NCBI RefSeq assembly: GCF_947252345.1
Contig: NZ_CAMXVC010000008.1
Location: 1-48,185 of the forward strand
Length of the DNA: 48,185 nt
Reading direction: 5' to 3'
DNA from: an uncultured Finegoldia sp.
Lineage (GTDB): Bacteria > Bacillota > Clostridia > Tissierellales > Peptoniphilaceae
Under the pieces are notes generated by a model. The model saw only the letters and a program-made list of their open reading frames with translations. It was not told the origin of the DNA and did not search any database. Position 1 is the first letter of the stretch. Every line of letters begins with the position of its first letter. Made by a program: the position numbers and the translations under genes. This document shows positions 7,959-16,182 of the stretch, in pieces.

Positions 7959-9958
7959 TAAGATACAGTCGCTCCATCCTCAAATTCCGAATCAAGTAAG
8001 CTTGCCATAGTCAATTTATCGCCCTTACTTGCAGCAAGAAGCATACCTTGAGATTCCACTCCCCTTAACTGAACAGGTTTCAAATTGTAAACAACAATGA
8101 CCTTCTTGCCAATCAAATCCTCTGGTTCATACCAGTTTTTAATGCCAGAAACTATTTGTCTTGTTTCATCGCCGATTTTAACCTTGAAAACCAAAAGTTT
8201 ATCTGCATCCGGATGTTGTTTAGCTTCAACGATTTGTCCAACTCTCAAATCAAGCTTATCAAAGTCATCTATTGTGATTTCTTCTTTAACCTTGGATTTT
8301 TTTGATTTTTTCTTAGGTTTTTTAGAAGATTCTTCCTCGCTGTTTCCTCTCAATTCAGAAACTTTTTTACCAGTTCGTTCTTCAATCAATTTATCGTTAA
8401 CTTCATTCAATCTTTCAGTTTCCTTCTTGATATCCAATCTATTGAACAAGTTTTCTCCTCTTTGAACCTTAGTTCCTGCAACAGTTTTGCCGAACACTTT
8501 TCCATCTTCCCATTTTATTTCAGAAAGACCGATTTGTTCTTTGATTTTGTTGCTAGTTTCTGTGATAAATGGAGAATTTAATATGCAAATAACTCTAATA
8601 GCATCCATCAAATTGTACAAAACAGTCTTCAATCTTTCTGGATTATCTTTTATTAAAATCCAAGGAGTAGTTTCATCGATGTATTTGTTTGCACGTCTGA
8701 TAACTTTCCAGATTTCTTCCAAAGCATTAGAAAAATCCAAATTATCCAATAAAGTTTCAACTTTTGATTGGCAACCTTCAACGACAGACATCAAATCCTT
8801 GTCAGTATCATTGTTTTCGTTAGGTTGTGGAATTACACCATCAAAATACTTCTCAACCATTGAAACTGATCTGCTTACTAGATTTCCCAAATCATTGACC
8901 AAATCAGAATTGAATCTATTCATAAATCTTTCTGTTGTAAAATTACCATCATTTCCGAATGTAAAATCTCTTAAGATGTAGTATTTTAACGCATCTACCC
9001 CGTACAAATCAATAATTGGCTCTGGATAATAAACATTTCCCTTGGATTTACTCATTTTATCCTCATTGAACAAAATCCATCCGTGAGCAAACACCTTCTT
9101 TGGCAACGGCAAATCCAACGCCATCAACAAAGCAGGCCAAATAATCGTGTGAAATCTAACAATTTCCTTGCCTACAAGGTGGATATCACATGGCCAAAAC
9201 TTATTGAACAACTTCTCATCCTGACCATATCCAATACCAGTCAAATAACAACTAAGGGCGTCAATCCACACATATATTATGTGCTTATCATCAAAAGGAA
9301 CCTTAACCCCCCAGTCAAAACTTGTACGAGAAACAGATAAATCTTCCAATTCTCCGCTTAAAAAGTTGTTTATCATCTCATTCTTACGAGATTCTGGCTT
9401 CAAAAAATCCGGATTATCTTTGTATAATTGTAAAATTCTGTCTTTGTATTTTGATAATCTGAAAAAATACGATTCTTCTTCATGATAGTGAACATCACGC
9501 CCACAATCAGGACACTTACCATCCTTTAATTGAGACTCAGTCCAAAAAGCCTCGCAATCCACACAATAATGTCCTTTGTAAGTAGATTTATAGATATCTC
9601 CCTGATCGTACAATTTTTGGAAAATTTCTTGAACATTTTTCTCGTGAACCTTGTCGGTACTTCTAACAAAACTATCTATATCAATGTCAAGTTTCTTCCA
9701 CAAATCCTTTGCACTTTTAACGATTGGGTCAATATAATTCAATGGATTATCTCCCATATTTTTTTCTTTTGCCTTCTCAAACAATTTTTGACCATGTTCA
9801 TCAGTACCAGTCGTCAAAAACACATCATAGCCTTGAATTTTCTTGAATTTTTTTAAAGTATCTGCGATGATTGTTGTATAAGTATGACCTAAATGTAAAT
9901 TACTACTTGGATAATAAATCGGCGTAGTAATATAATATGATTTTTTTTCTTCTGACAT
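7958..9958 (-). CDS. metG: Methionine--tRNA ligase
   Basis: A 666-residue methionyl-tRNA synthetase. The class I signature appears as HLGHT (22-26) and KMSKS (301-305); a zinc knuckle has Cys132, Cys135, Cys149 and Cys152. After the anticodon-binding helices a Lys-rich linker (KKPKKKSKKSK, about 547-557) leads to a C-terminal tRNA-binding EMAP/Trbp111-type domain with LDLRVGQIVEAKQHPDADKL. The gene follows a T-box leader with an AUG specifier and heads the metG-tatD-rnmV-ksgA operon. Confidence 0.97.
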   Translation of the reverse strand: MSEEKKSYYITTPIYYPSSNLHLGHTYTTIIADTLKKFKKIQGYDVFLTTGTDEHGQKLFEKAKEKNMGDNPLNYIDPIVKSAKDLWKKLDIDIDSFVRSTDKVHEKNVQEIFQKLYDQGDIYKSTYKGHYCVDCEAFWTESQLKDGKCPDCGRDVHYHEEESYFFRLSKYKDRILQLYKDNPDFLKPESRKNEMINNFLSGELEDLSVSRTSFDWGVKVPFDDKHIIYVWIDALSCYLTGIGYGQDEKLFNKFWPCDIHLVGKEIVRFHTIIWPALLMALDLPLPKKVFAHGWILFNEDKMSKSKGNVYYPEPIIDLYGVDALKYYILRDFTFGNDGNFTTERFMNRFNSDLVNDLGNLVSRSVSMVEKYFDGVIPQPNENNDTDKDLMSVVEGCQSKVETLLDNLDFSNALEEIWKVIRRANKYIDETTPWILIKDNPERLKTVLYNLMDAIRVICILNSPFITETSNKIKEQIGLSEIKWEDGKVFGKTVAGTKVQRGENLFNRLDIKKETERLNEVNDKLIEERTGKKVSELRGNSEEESSKKPKKKSKKSKVKEEITIDDFDKLDLRVGQIVEAKQHPDADKLLVFKVKIGDETRQIVSGIKNWYEPEDLIGKKVIVVYNLKPVQLRGVESQGMLLAASKGDKLTMASLLDSEFEDGATVS

Positions 9959-9998
9959 AACTTCCCCCTATTTAATAGTGACTACAATTAGTAATAAT

Positions 9999-10270
9999 AA
10001 AAAAACCCCTACATGATTATCCATCATATAAGGGCGAAAATCCGCGTTACCACCTTAATTTAGAATATGAAATATTCTCTCATTGTTTAGCACTCCAGTG
10101 CCTAGCATAAGATAACGGATGCTACCGAAAAAATTTAAAAGCAAATGCTATTCAACTTTTCAAACTCCAAGACCATATTCTGCAATCATTTAGTATCTTA
10201 TTCCAGCAAGCTAAGACTCTCTATAAAAAAATTATTACATACTCATCTTCTCATAGTCATTTTAATAATA
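9999..10270 (-). promoter_or_regulatory. T-box leader (methionine) of metG
   Basis: On the minus strand the conserved T-box core GGTGGTAACGCGG is at 10043-10055, followed by a terminator stem of about 11 bp (CCCTTATATGAT with ATCATGTAGGG) and seven T at 9999-10005. Upstream the Stem I elements AGAGAGTC and TTGCTGGAA are present, and an ATG at 10174-10176 sits where the specifier is expected, in the sequence GAATATGGTC. Uncharged tRNA-Met would stabilise the antiterminator and permit metG expression. Confidence 0.92.
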
Positions 10271-10277
10271 CAAGTAA

Positions 10278-10305
10278 ATAATATCATAAAATAGCGAATT
10301 GTCAA
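10278..10305 (-). promoter_or_regulatory. Promoter of the metG T-box transcript
   Basis: TTGACA (10300-10305) and TATTAT (10278-10283), spacer 16 bp, with an extended -10 TGA before the hexamer. The start falls near 10270, just before Stem I. Confidence 0.8.
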
Positions 10306-10310
10306 GCATT

Positions 10311-10341
10311 AAAAAAGAGAGGTTATAAAACATAACCTCTC
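10311..10341 (-). terminator. Terminator of rplJL
   Basis: Perfect 10-bp stem GAGAGGTTAT/ATAACCTCTC with a 5-nt loop and six T on the minus strand, 12 bp after the rplL stop. Confidence 0.93.
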
Positions 10342-10352
10342 AACTTTTTCTA

Positions 10353-10724
10353 CTACTTTAATTCTACAGTAGCTCCAACTTCTTCAAGTTTAGATTTTAA
10401 TTCTTCAGCTTCTTCTTTTGAAGCGCCTTCTTTAATTGCTTTAGGAGCTTCATCTACGATAGCCTTAGCTTCTTTTAATCCTAAACCAGTTAAATCTTTA
10501 ACTGCTTTAATAACTTTCATTTTTGCATCGCCTGCAGAAGCTAAGATAACATCAAATTCTGATTTTTCTTCTGCTGCTGCTCCACCTGCTGCTGGAGCTG
10601 CACCTGCAACTGCTACAGGAGCTGCTGCTGATACTCCAAATTTTTCTTCTGCTTTTTCAACTAATTCATTTAATTCAAGAACAGTTAAACCTTCAACTGC
10701 TTCTAAGATTTCATCTATTGACAT
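10353..10724 (-). CDS. rplL: Large ribosomal subunit protein bL12 (L7/L12)
   Basis: The 123-residue stalk protein that recruits translation factors. The N-terminal dimerisation domain (SIDEILEAVEGLTVLELNELV) is joined by an Ala-rich hinge to the C-terminal factor-binding domain with KVIKAVKDLTGLGLKEAK and the typical GATVELK end. It lies 32 bp after rplJ, and a strong terminator follows. In most Firmicutes rpoB comes next; here it does not. Confidence 0.98.
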   Translation of the reverse strand: MSIDEILEAVEGLTVLELNELVEKAEEKFGVSAAAPVAVAGAAPAAGGAAAEEKSEFDVILASAGDAKMKVIKAVKDLTGLGLKEAKAIVDEAPKAIKEGASKEEAEELKSKLEEVGATVELK

Positions 10725-10756
10725 ATATTTACCTCCAAATTTATTTTTATTTTTTA

Positions 10757-11299
10757 TTATTCTTCTACTGTTTCAGTAGTTTCTTTTGATTCAGCTTCTT
10801 GTGAATCTTCTTGTTTTGATTTAGCAATAGCATCTGCTAAATATACAAATTTTGATACTGGAGCTTTGAAGCTTCCAAGCATTTTTGTAAGAAGAACTTC
10901 TCTTGAAGGAATAGATGCGATTTTCTTCACACCTTCAACATCTAAGAATTTGTCTCCTAAATAACCAGCTTTAATTTCTAAGTTTTCGTGTTCAGCTGCA
11001 AATTCTTTTGCTATTCTAGCAGCGGCGATTGGATCGTCCATGCTAAATGCAACTGCGTTAGGACCAGATAAGAAATCCAAGAATCCTTCAAAACCTAGTT
11101 CTTTAAAAGCGAAGTTCATCATAGTATTTTTGTAAACTTTGAATACTACATTTTCGTTTCTGAACTTTTCTCTTAGTTCTGTTGCTTCGCCAACATTTAG
11201 TCCTCTGTAATCAACGATAACCATTGATTTAGCATCGTTAATGTGACCTTTAATTTCATCAACAACAGCCTTTTTTTGATTTAAAACGTACTCTTTCAT
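10757..11299 (-). CDS. rplJ: Large ribosomal subunit protein uL10
   Basis: Stalk base protein of 180 residues that anchors L7/L12 dimers to 23S rRNA. The N-terminal KKAVVDEIKG and VDYRGLNVGEATELR segments and the FKVYKNTM motif are typical. The C-terminus ends in an acidic tail (KQEDSQEAESKETTETVEE), slightly longer than in many species. Expression is presumably controlled by the L10 leader upstream. Confidence 0.97.
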   Translation of the reverse strand: MKEYVLNQKKAVVDEIKGHINDAKSMVIVDYRGLNVGEATELREKFRNENVVFKVYKNTMMNFAFKELGFEGFLDFLSGPNAVAFSMDDPIAAARIAKEFAAEHENLEIKAGYLGDKFLDVEGVKKIASIPSREVLLTKMLGSFKAPVSKFVYLADAIAKSKQEDSQEAESKETTETVEE

Positions 11300-11319
11300 T
11301 ATTTCACCTCCATGAAAAG

Positions 11320-11441
11320 GCTACACTAAAAAAGTCTTTCCATCCAAAGACAGAAAGACTGATAAACTCATATCTTATGCTCCTCTGTAGGATTATTAAA
11401 CTAAAAAGTCCCTACTGTCTTCGGTAGCCCAAATTAATTAC
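11320..11441 (-). promoter_or_regulatory. Ribosomal protein L10 leader with attenuator
   Basis: The transcript upstream of rplJ carries a hairpin near 11411-11427 (CTAC/GTAG arms), the conserved-looking CCTACAGAGGAGC block near 11379-11391, then a stem AGTCTTTC/GAAAGACT (11333-11360) followed by six T (11327-11332). This is the layout of the Firmicute L10 leader, in which L10(L12)4 binding favours termination. Identification rests on position and these motifs. Confidence 0.78.
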
Positions 11442-11447
11442 CTGTAT

Positions 11448-11475
11448 ATTATATCATAGTAGAAGTAATTGTCAA
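11448..11475 (-). promoter_or_regulatory. Promoter of rplJL
   Basis: TTGACA (11470-11475) and TATAAT (11448-11453), spacer 16 bp, extended -10 TGATATAAT. Confidence 0.88.
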
Positions 11476-11487
11476 TACTTTTTAATA

Positions 11488-12633
11488 TTATTTTTCATGT
11501 ATCACACAAATATTTTTTTCTTCCAATTTGTGTTTCTTGTATTTGTACAACAATTCATACCCTGTTGCGAAAATTGGAACAAAAACAAGCATACCAACTA
11601 TCCCCCCAACAGCAGCACCAATTGTAACTGCTACCAAAACCCATATAGAAGGAAGACCCACTGACGAGCCCACAATTCTTGGATAAGTTACGTTGCCATC
11701 AAATTGTTGCAAAATTACAATGAAAACCAAAAAAATCAAAGCTTTATTTACCGAATCAATAAAAACAATTAATGTCCCTAGAGCCGCTGCAACTATCGCA
11801 CCAACCAAAGGAATCAAAGCACCAAATCCTATTAAAACCCCAACCGTTGCTGCATTCGGGATTTTTAGTAAATACATTCCAATAAAACACATAAATCCCA
11901 GCATAAATGCTTCCAAAAATTGTCCTCTAAAAAACATATAGAATTTCTCGTAACAAATCTTGGATGCTACTATAATTTTCTTCGCTGTATCGCCCTTAAA
12001 TTGAGCATATATCATTTCTGTAAATTGTCTTTTCAAAGTTTCCTTTGAAAACAATAAATAGACTGCAAATGTAAATGATACTATAAAACTAATAATCACC
12101 GAAAAAATCGTACTAATTCCAAAATAGACATTGCTTAAAATATCCAAACCATTTTTTGTCAAATACGGTTTCAAAATAATAAACAAATCCCTCGTGTTTT
12201 TGATTGCGTATTTATCGTATATTTTATCCAATTGATTAGCAATTTCTGGATATTTTCTGAGTTTTTGCACAATAACCGGTATTCCCTGAATCAAAGATTT
12301 AAGCGCGTCAAAAAATTTTGGAATTATCAATATAATTACAAATGCAATCAGTGCACTTACTATAATCAAACTTAGTAAAAGACAGATAGCTCTTTTCAAG
12401 GAAGAATTTATCTTCATTTTTTTAAGTAATTTATCCTCAATGAAATGCATTGGAATATTCCATATAAATGCGAAAGCCGCCCCTATTATAAAAGGATAGA
12501 CTATCTCTACAAATAGATTAATGTTTTTGAAAATCAATTTTTTGTTGAACAAAAAATAAGTCAAAATTACTGGAACTATTAAAATCAAAATTCCCATTAA
12601 AATTTTTTTCTTATCTTCTTGTGAAAATTTCAT
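11488..12633 (-). CDS. AI-2E family transporter (PerM/YtvI type)
   Basis: A 381-residue polytopic membrane protein with about eight hydrophobic segments in the PerM/AI-2E exporter pattern: paired helices at the N-terminus, a long soluble middle part (about 110-180), then C-terminal helices including GVLIGFGALIPLVGAIVAAALGT and the signature near PRIVGSSVGLPSIWVLVAV. Substrates of this family are varied and not predictable. The ATG at 12633 is preceded by GGAGG. It lies unusually between rplA and rplJ, after the rplA terminator and before the rplJ promoter. Confidence 0.85.
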   Translation of the reverse strand: MKFSQEDKKKILMGILILIVPVILTYFLFNKKLIFKNINLFVEIVYPFIIGAAFAFIWNIPMHFIEDKLLKKMKINSSLKRAICLLLSLIIVSALIAFVIILIIPKFFDALKSLIQGIPVIVQKLRKYPEIANQLDKIYDKYAIKNTRDLFIILKPYLTKNGLDILSNVYFGISTIFSVIISFIVSFTFAVYLLFSKETLKRQFTEMIYAQFKGDTAKKIIVASKICYEKFYMFFRGQFLEAFMLGFMCFIGMYLLKIPNAATVGVLIGFGALIPLVGAIVAAALGTLIVFIDSVNKALIFLVFIVILQQFDGNVTYPRIVGSSVGLPSIWVLVAVTIGAAVGGIVGMLVFVPIFATGYELLYKYKKHKLEEKNICVIHEK

Positions 12634-12651
12634 ATTTCCTCCACATGAAAC

Positions 12652-12673
12652 AAAAACCACCTAAAAAGGTGGT
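12652..12673 (-). terminator. Terminator of rplKA
   Basis: Stem ACCACC/GGTGGT (12656-12673) with a 6-nt loop and a short T-run on the minus strand, 18 bp after the rplA stop and 19 bp before the permease start codon. Confidence 0.8.
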
Positions 12674-12691
12674 TAAATTGTCTTATTAATA

Positions 12692-13393
12692 TTATTCTTT
12701 TGCAAATTGCAATGGATTAACCTTGATTCCAGGGCCCATTGTTGATGAAATTGATAAAGATTTAATATATTTACCTTTTGATGAAGCTGGTTTTGCTTTT
12801 AATAATGCTTGCATTAAAGCGTTGATATTTTCTGCAATTTTTCCTTCTCCAAAAGATACTTTTCCAACTGCAACATGAACGATGTTGCTTTTATCAGTTC
12901 TGTACTCAACTTTACCAGCTTTAATTTCTTTGATAGCATTAGTAACATCCATAGTTACAGTACCAGCTTTTGGGTTAGGCATTAATCCTTGAGGTCCTAA
13001 AATTCTACCGATTCTACCTACAACTCCCATCATATCTGGTGTAGCTACTGCAACATCAAATCCTAACCAACCTTCTTTTTGAATTTTGTCTGCCAATTCT
13101 TCTGCTCCAACAAAATCAGCTCCTGCAGCTTTTGCTTCTTCAGCTTTATCGCCTTTTGCAAAAACAGCAACCTTTTGGTCCTTACCAGTACCATTAGGGA
13201 GTACTATTGTACCACGAACTTGTTGGTCAGCGTGTCTACTGTCAACGCCCAATTTTGCGTGTAACTCTACTGATTCGTCAAATTTAGCTTTAGCTGTTTC
13301 AACAACTAATTTACATGCTTCGTCTAATTTATATTCAACTGATTTATCTATCAATTTTGAACTTTCTTGATATTTTTTACCTTTTTTTGCCAT
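12692..13393 (-). CDS. rplA: Large ribosomal subunit protein uL1
   Basis: L1 stalk protein, 233 residues. Domain I and II signatures include the KFDESVELHAKLGVDSRHADQ segment, RGTIVLPNGTGK and the LGPQGLMPNPKAGTV motif. L1 also represses its own operon in many bacteria by binding mRNA (see the rplK leader). It follows rplK by 38 bp with an AAGGAGG site. Confidence 0.98.
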   Translation of the reverse strand: MAKKGKKYQESSKLIDKSVEYKLDEACKLVVETAKAKFDESVELHAKLGVDSRHADQQVRGTIVLPNGTGKDQKVAVFAKGDKAEEAKAAGADFVGAEELADKIQKEGWLGFDVAVATPDMMGVVGRIGRILGPQGLMPNPKAGTVTMDVTNAIKEIKAGKVEYRTDKSNIVHVAVGKVSFGEGKIAENINALMQALLKAKPASSKGKYIKSLSISSTMGPGIKVNPLQFAKE

Positions 13394-13431
13394 ATAATCC
13401 TCCTTGTGGTTCTAGCGAATTAAATCTCCCA

Positions 13432-13857
13432 CTATTCTTCTACTGTAACTCCCATACTTCTTGCTGTACCTTTAATCATACTCATAGCAGATTCTAAGTT
13501 TGCTGCATTCAAGTCAGGCATTTTGATTTCAGCAATTTTCTTAACTTGTTCTTTAGTTAATTGTCCAACTTTAGTTTTGTTAGGTTCTCCTGAAGCAGAA
13601 TTTAATCCTAATTCTTTTTTAATAAGAACTGGTGCTGGTGGAGTCTTTGTAATAAATGTGAATGATCTATCTTGGTAAATAGTCATAACTACTGGAATAA
13701 TCATTCCCATTTGGTCTTGAGTTTTTGCGTTAAACTCTTTTGTGAATTGCATTATATTAACACCATGAGGTCCAAGTGCTGTACCTACTGGTGGTGCAGG
13801 TGTTGCTTTACCTGCAGGAATTTGTAACTTTACTATTGCTTGTACTTTTTTAGCCAT
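13432..13857 (-). CDS. rplK: Large ribosomal subunit protein uL11
   Basis: GTPase-centre protein of 141 residues that binds 23S rRNA with L10 and thiostrepton-class ligands. The proline-rich N-terminus (IPAGKATPAPPVGTALGPHGVNIMQF) and the RNA-binding C-terminal domain ending GTARSMGVTVEE are clear. Shine-Dalgarno AAGGAGG is 6 nt upstream. First gene of rplKA after nusG. Confidence 0.98.
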   Translation of the reverse strand: MAKKVQAIVKLQIPAGKATPAPPVGTALGPHGVNIMQFTKEFNAKTQDQMGMIIPVVMTIYQDRSFTFITKTPPAPVLIKKELGLNSASGEPNKTKVGQLTKEQVKKIAEIKMPDLNAANLESAMSMIKGTARSMGVTVEE

Positions 13858-13880
13858 ATTAGTTCCTCCTTAAAAACTAT

Positions 13881-13907
13881 TGTGGTTATCGGGGCTAACC
13901 TCCCACA
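13881..13907 (-). promoter_or_regulatory. Hairpin in the nusG-rplK gap, candidate L1 binding site
   Basis: On the minus strand TGTGGGAGGTTA and TAACCACA can pair over 8 bp with a 4-nt purine bulge, closing a GCCCCGA loop. A bulged GTGGGAGG helix before rplK recurs in Firmicutes and resembles the L1 site on 23S rRNA, so it may mediate L1 autoregulation. This is inferred from position and shape. Confidence 0.5.
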
Positions 13908-13947
13908 TCGATCTATATGAAATTAATTAAATAACTTATATTCAAAT

Positions 13948-14529
13948 TTAAACTTTTTCGATATCATCAAAGCTAATTTCAACAGATGTGTCTCTGCCAA
14001 ACAAGGAAATCAAAACTTTACAAATAGCTTTTTCGTTGTTTATTTCTTCAACGATTCCTACTTGGTCACTAAAAGCTCCTGAAACAATGTTTACATTGTC
14101 TCCTACATTTACATCAATTTCTTTTTTTGATAATGATTGATTTTTAAGAGCAAATTTCTTCATTTCCTTTTCACTAACTGCTACAGGTTTGGACTCAGGT
14201 CCAACAAATCCTGTAACTCCTCGAGTATTTCTAACTAAATACCATGAGACATCGGTTATTGTCATCTTAACAAAAACATAACCCGGGAAGATTTTTCTTT
14301 CTTTTAACTTCTTAGCTCCACCGACCTCAGATACATATTCTTCAGTAGGTACTACTACTTCGAATATATCATCGATATAACCACGATTTTCTACCATTTT
14401 TTCAATATTAACTTTTACTTTGCCTTCGTGTCCAGAATAAGTATGTACTACATACCATTTTCCATCTTTCGCACGATTTTTAAAATCTTCAGTTGCATTT
14501 TCAATAAATGTATTTTTGTTCTCGGTCAT
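13948..14529 (-). CDS. nusG: Transcription termination/antitermination protein NusG
   Basis: A 193-residue NusG with the NGN domain (KWYVVHTYSGHEGKVKVNIEKMV, FPGYVFVKM, VRNTRGVTGFVG) and a C-terminal KOW domain (NVGDNVNIVSGAFSDQVGIVEEI). It has an N-terminal extension of about 22 charged residues (MTENKNTFIENATEDFKNRA) before the NGN domain. It follows secE by 18 bp, in the standard rpmG-secE-nusG order. Confidence 0.97.
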   Translation of the reverse strand: MTENKNTFIENATEDFKNRAKDGKWYVVHTYSGHEGKVKVNIEKMVENRGYIDDIFEVVVPTEEYVSEVGGAKKLKERKIFPGYVFVKMTITDVSWYLVRNTRGVTGFVGPESKPVAVSEKEMKKFALKNQSLSKKEIDVNVGDNVNIVSGAFSDQVGIVEEINNEKAICKVLISLFGRDTSVEISFDDIEKV

Positions 14530-14547
14530 TGTGGATACTGTTCCTTT

Positions 14548-14772
14548 CTATATAAATAGTCCGATGATACGTTGGAACACAGTATCTAATCCGTAAACTA
14601 TTAATGCAACTATAAAGGAAATTATTACAACTACTATTGAGTATTCAACAGTTTCCTTTGAAGTTGGCCAAACAATTTTATTCCATTCAGTCTTTACGCC
14701 TTTTAAAAATCCTTGATTTTTAGTATTTGCGGCTAATTTTTGATTAGAATTTTGTGGGTTTTTTACTGCCAT
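14548..14772 (-). CDS. secE: Protein translocase subunit SecE
   Basis: A 74-residue single-span membrane subunit of the SecYEG translocon. The amphipathic segment FLKGVKTEWNKIVWPTSKETV precedes the transmembrane helix (about 45-68), the usual SecE signature. A polar N-terminus of about 20 residues leads. Located between rpmG and nusG. Confidence 0.95.
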   Translation of the reverse strand: MAVKNPQNSNQKLAANTKNQGFLKGVKTEWNKIVWPTSKETVEYSIVVVIISFIVALIVYGLDTVFQRIIGLFI

Positions 14773-14781
14773 AAGCTCCTC

Positions 14782-14931
14782 CTATCTTGTTTCTTTGTGT
14801 AGAGTGTGCTTTTTACAGAATTTACAATACTTATTAGTTTCAACTCTATCAGGGTGAAGTTTTTTGTTCTTTTTAGTTGTGTAGTTTCTGCTTTTGCATT
14901 CAGTACATTCTAAAATTACTTTATCTCTCAT
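14782..14931 (-). CDS. rpmG: Large ribosomal subunit protein bL33
   Basis: A 49-residue zinc-ribbon L33. Translating the minus strand from the ATG at 14931 gives MRDKVILECTECKSRNY at the start and YCKFCKKHTLHKETR at the end, so all four zinc-binding cysteines (CxxC pairs) are present: the Zn-containing C+ form. Shine-Dalgarno GAGGAGG lies 6 nt before the ATG. It begins the rpmG-secE-nusG set and is missed by simple length cut-offs. Confidence 0.95.
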   Translation of the reverse strand: MRDKVILECTECKSRNYTTKKNKKLHPDRVETNKYCKFCKKHTLHKETR

Positions 14932-14972
14932 ATTAGACCTCCTCTATTAGTATGGACAAAATCCACTGTACT

Positions 14973-15001
14973 ACTCTATCATAAAAAGCTATAAAAGTCA
15001 A
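14973..15001 (-). promoter_or_regulatory. Promoter of rpmG-secE-nusG
   Basis: TTGACT (14996-15001) and TAGAGT (14973-14978), spacer 17 bp, with an extended -10 TGA. It sits just after the efp coding end. Confidence 0.7.
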
Positions 15002-15007
15002 TAAATA

Positions 15008-15565
15008 CTAAACTCTTGACAAATATTCTCCAGTTCTTGTATCTATTTTGATTTTATCTCCTTCGTTTACAAATAAAGGCACGTTAACTGTGGCACCCGT
15101 TTCAACTGTTGCAGGTTTTGTAGCACCAGTTGCAGTATTTCCTTTTATTCCTGGTTCTGTTTGTGTAATTTCTAATTCGACAAAGTTTGGTGGCGAAACT
15201 TGGAATGCTTTACCCTTGAAAAATTTGATTGTAGCCATATCATTTTCCTTTATGTAAAGTATTGCTTCTTCAACGCTTTCTTTATCAATTGGCAATTGTT
15301 CGTAAGATTCTGGATCCATAAAATAATATAATGTTCCATCGTTGTACAAATATTGCATTTCTTTTGTTTCAATTCTGGCTTCTTCGTATTTTTCATTTGG
15401 ATTAAATGTCATATCTCTGTTAGAACCAGTCATAACTGATTTTATTTTTGTTCTTACAAAAGCTGCACCTTTTCCAGGTTTAACGTGTTGGAAATCTATA
15501 ATTTGCCACACATCTCCATCCATTTCAAATGTTGTACCTTTTCTAAAATCTCCTGCTTGAATCAT
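15008..15565 (-). CDS. efp: Elongation factor P
   Basis: A 185-residue translation factor that relieves stalling at proline runs. Three beta-barrel domains; the loop that reaches the peptidyl centre is HVKPGKGAAFV, with the modifiable Lys32 in PGKG. The C-terminal domain contains FVNEGDKIKIDTRTGEYLSR. Single gene with its own promoter; SD AGGAGGT. Confidence 0.98.
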   Translation of the reverse strand: MIQAGDFRKGTTFEMDGDVWQIIDFQHVKPGKGAAFVRTKIKSVMTGSNRDMTFNPNEKYEEARIETKEMQYLYNDGTLYYFMDPESYEQLPIDKESVEEAILYIKENDMATIKFFKGKAFQVSPPNFVELEITQTEPGIKGNTATGATKPATVETGATVNVPLFVNEGDKIKIDTRTGEYLSRV

Positions 15566-15593
15566 ATATACCTCCTATATTTATCTATCATAT

Positions 15594-15622
15594 ATTATAC
15601 ATTACTAATTAATTATCAACAA
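15594..15622 (-). promoter_or_regulatory. Promoter of efp
   Basis: TTGTTG (15617-15622) and TATAAT (15594-15599), spacer 17 bp. Confidence 0.65.
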
Positions 15623-16111
15623 CTATTTTCTTGCGCATTCTGACGATTCGCCGTTTAAAATTTTTATTGCATGCTCTAGTGTTTCTATTATATATTCTAA
15701 ACTCTCTTCAACAGCTTTAGGACTTCCTGGAAGATTTATGATTATAGAATTTTGTCTTATAACAGATACAGCCCTTGAAAGCATTGCTCTTTTTGTTATT
15801 GTCATTGAATAGTTTCTTATAGCTTCGCTGATTCCAAGGCAAAGTTTTTCCGAAATTTCTAACGTAGCTTCCGGAGTTACATCCCTTTTCGAAAATCCTG
15901 TTCCTCCTGTCGTTAAAATCAATTCTATATTTTGATTACAATATTGAATTAATTTTTCTTTTATCGCTTCTTTTTCATCAGCTACTATATCGTATTTTTC
16001 TACTGAATACCCTTTTTTTTCGACAATTTCGATTATTTTTTTGCCACTCAAATCTTCTCTTTTTCCTTGAGAGCCTTTGTCCGACACCGTTAAAACTGCT
16101 ACCTTATACAT
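15623..16111 (-). CDS. MoaB/MogA family molybdenum cofactor biosynthesis protein
   Basis: A 162-residue MoaB/MogA-type protein, which adenylates molybdopterin in molybdenum cofactor assembly. Family motifs are VLTVSDKGSQGKREDLSGK, the TTGGTGFSKRDVTPEAT loop and the INLPGSPKAVEESL end. It is the only cofactor-synthesis gene in this window; the molybdenum hydroxylase it might serve is 22 kb away. Strong promoter at 16152-16180 whose start region carries a 19-bp dyad shared with ylxM. Confidence 0.92.
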   Translation of the reverse strand: MYKVAVLTVSDKGSQGKREDLSGKKIIEIVEKKGYSVEKYDIVADEKEAIKEKLIQYCNQNIELILTTGGTGFSKRDVTPEATLEISEKLCLGISEAIRNYSMTITKRAMLSRAVSVIRQNSIIINLPGSPKAVEESLEYIIETLEHAIKILNGESSECARK

Positions 16112-16126
16112 ATCTCAAACCTTTCT

Positions 16127-16145
16127 GTCAATATTTTTACTTGAC
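16127..16145. promoter_or_regulatory. 19-bp dyad at the moaB transcription start
   Basis: Minus strand GTCAAGTAAAAATATTGAC, a GTCAA/TTGAC inverted repeat with a 9-nt centre, occupying about +1 to +19 of the predicted transcript. The same element sits at the same place in the ylxM promoter (21787-21805). Confidence 0.6.
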
Positions 16146-16151
16146 CTTGAT

Positions 16152-16180
16152 ATTATATAAAATTACCCATTCATTGTCAA
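16152..16180 (-). promoter_or_regulatory. Promoter of moaB
   Basis: TTGACA (16175-16180) and TATAAT (16152-16157), spacer 17 bp: a near-consensus promoter. Confidence 0.88.
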
Positions 16181-16182
16181 TA

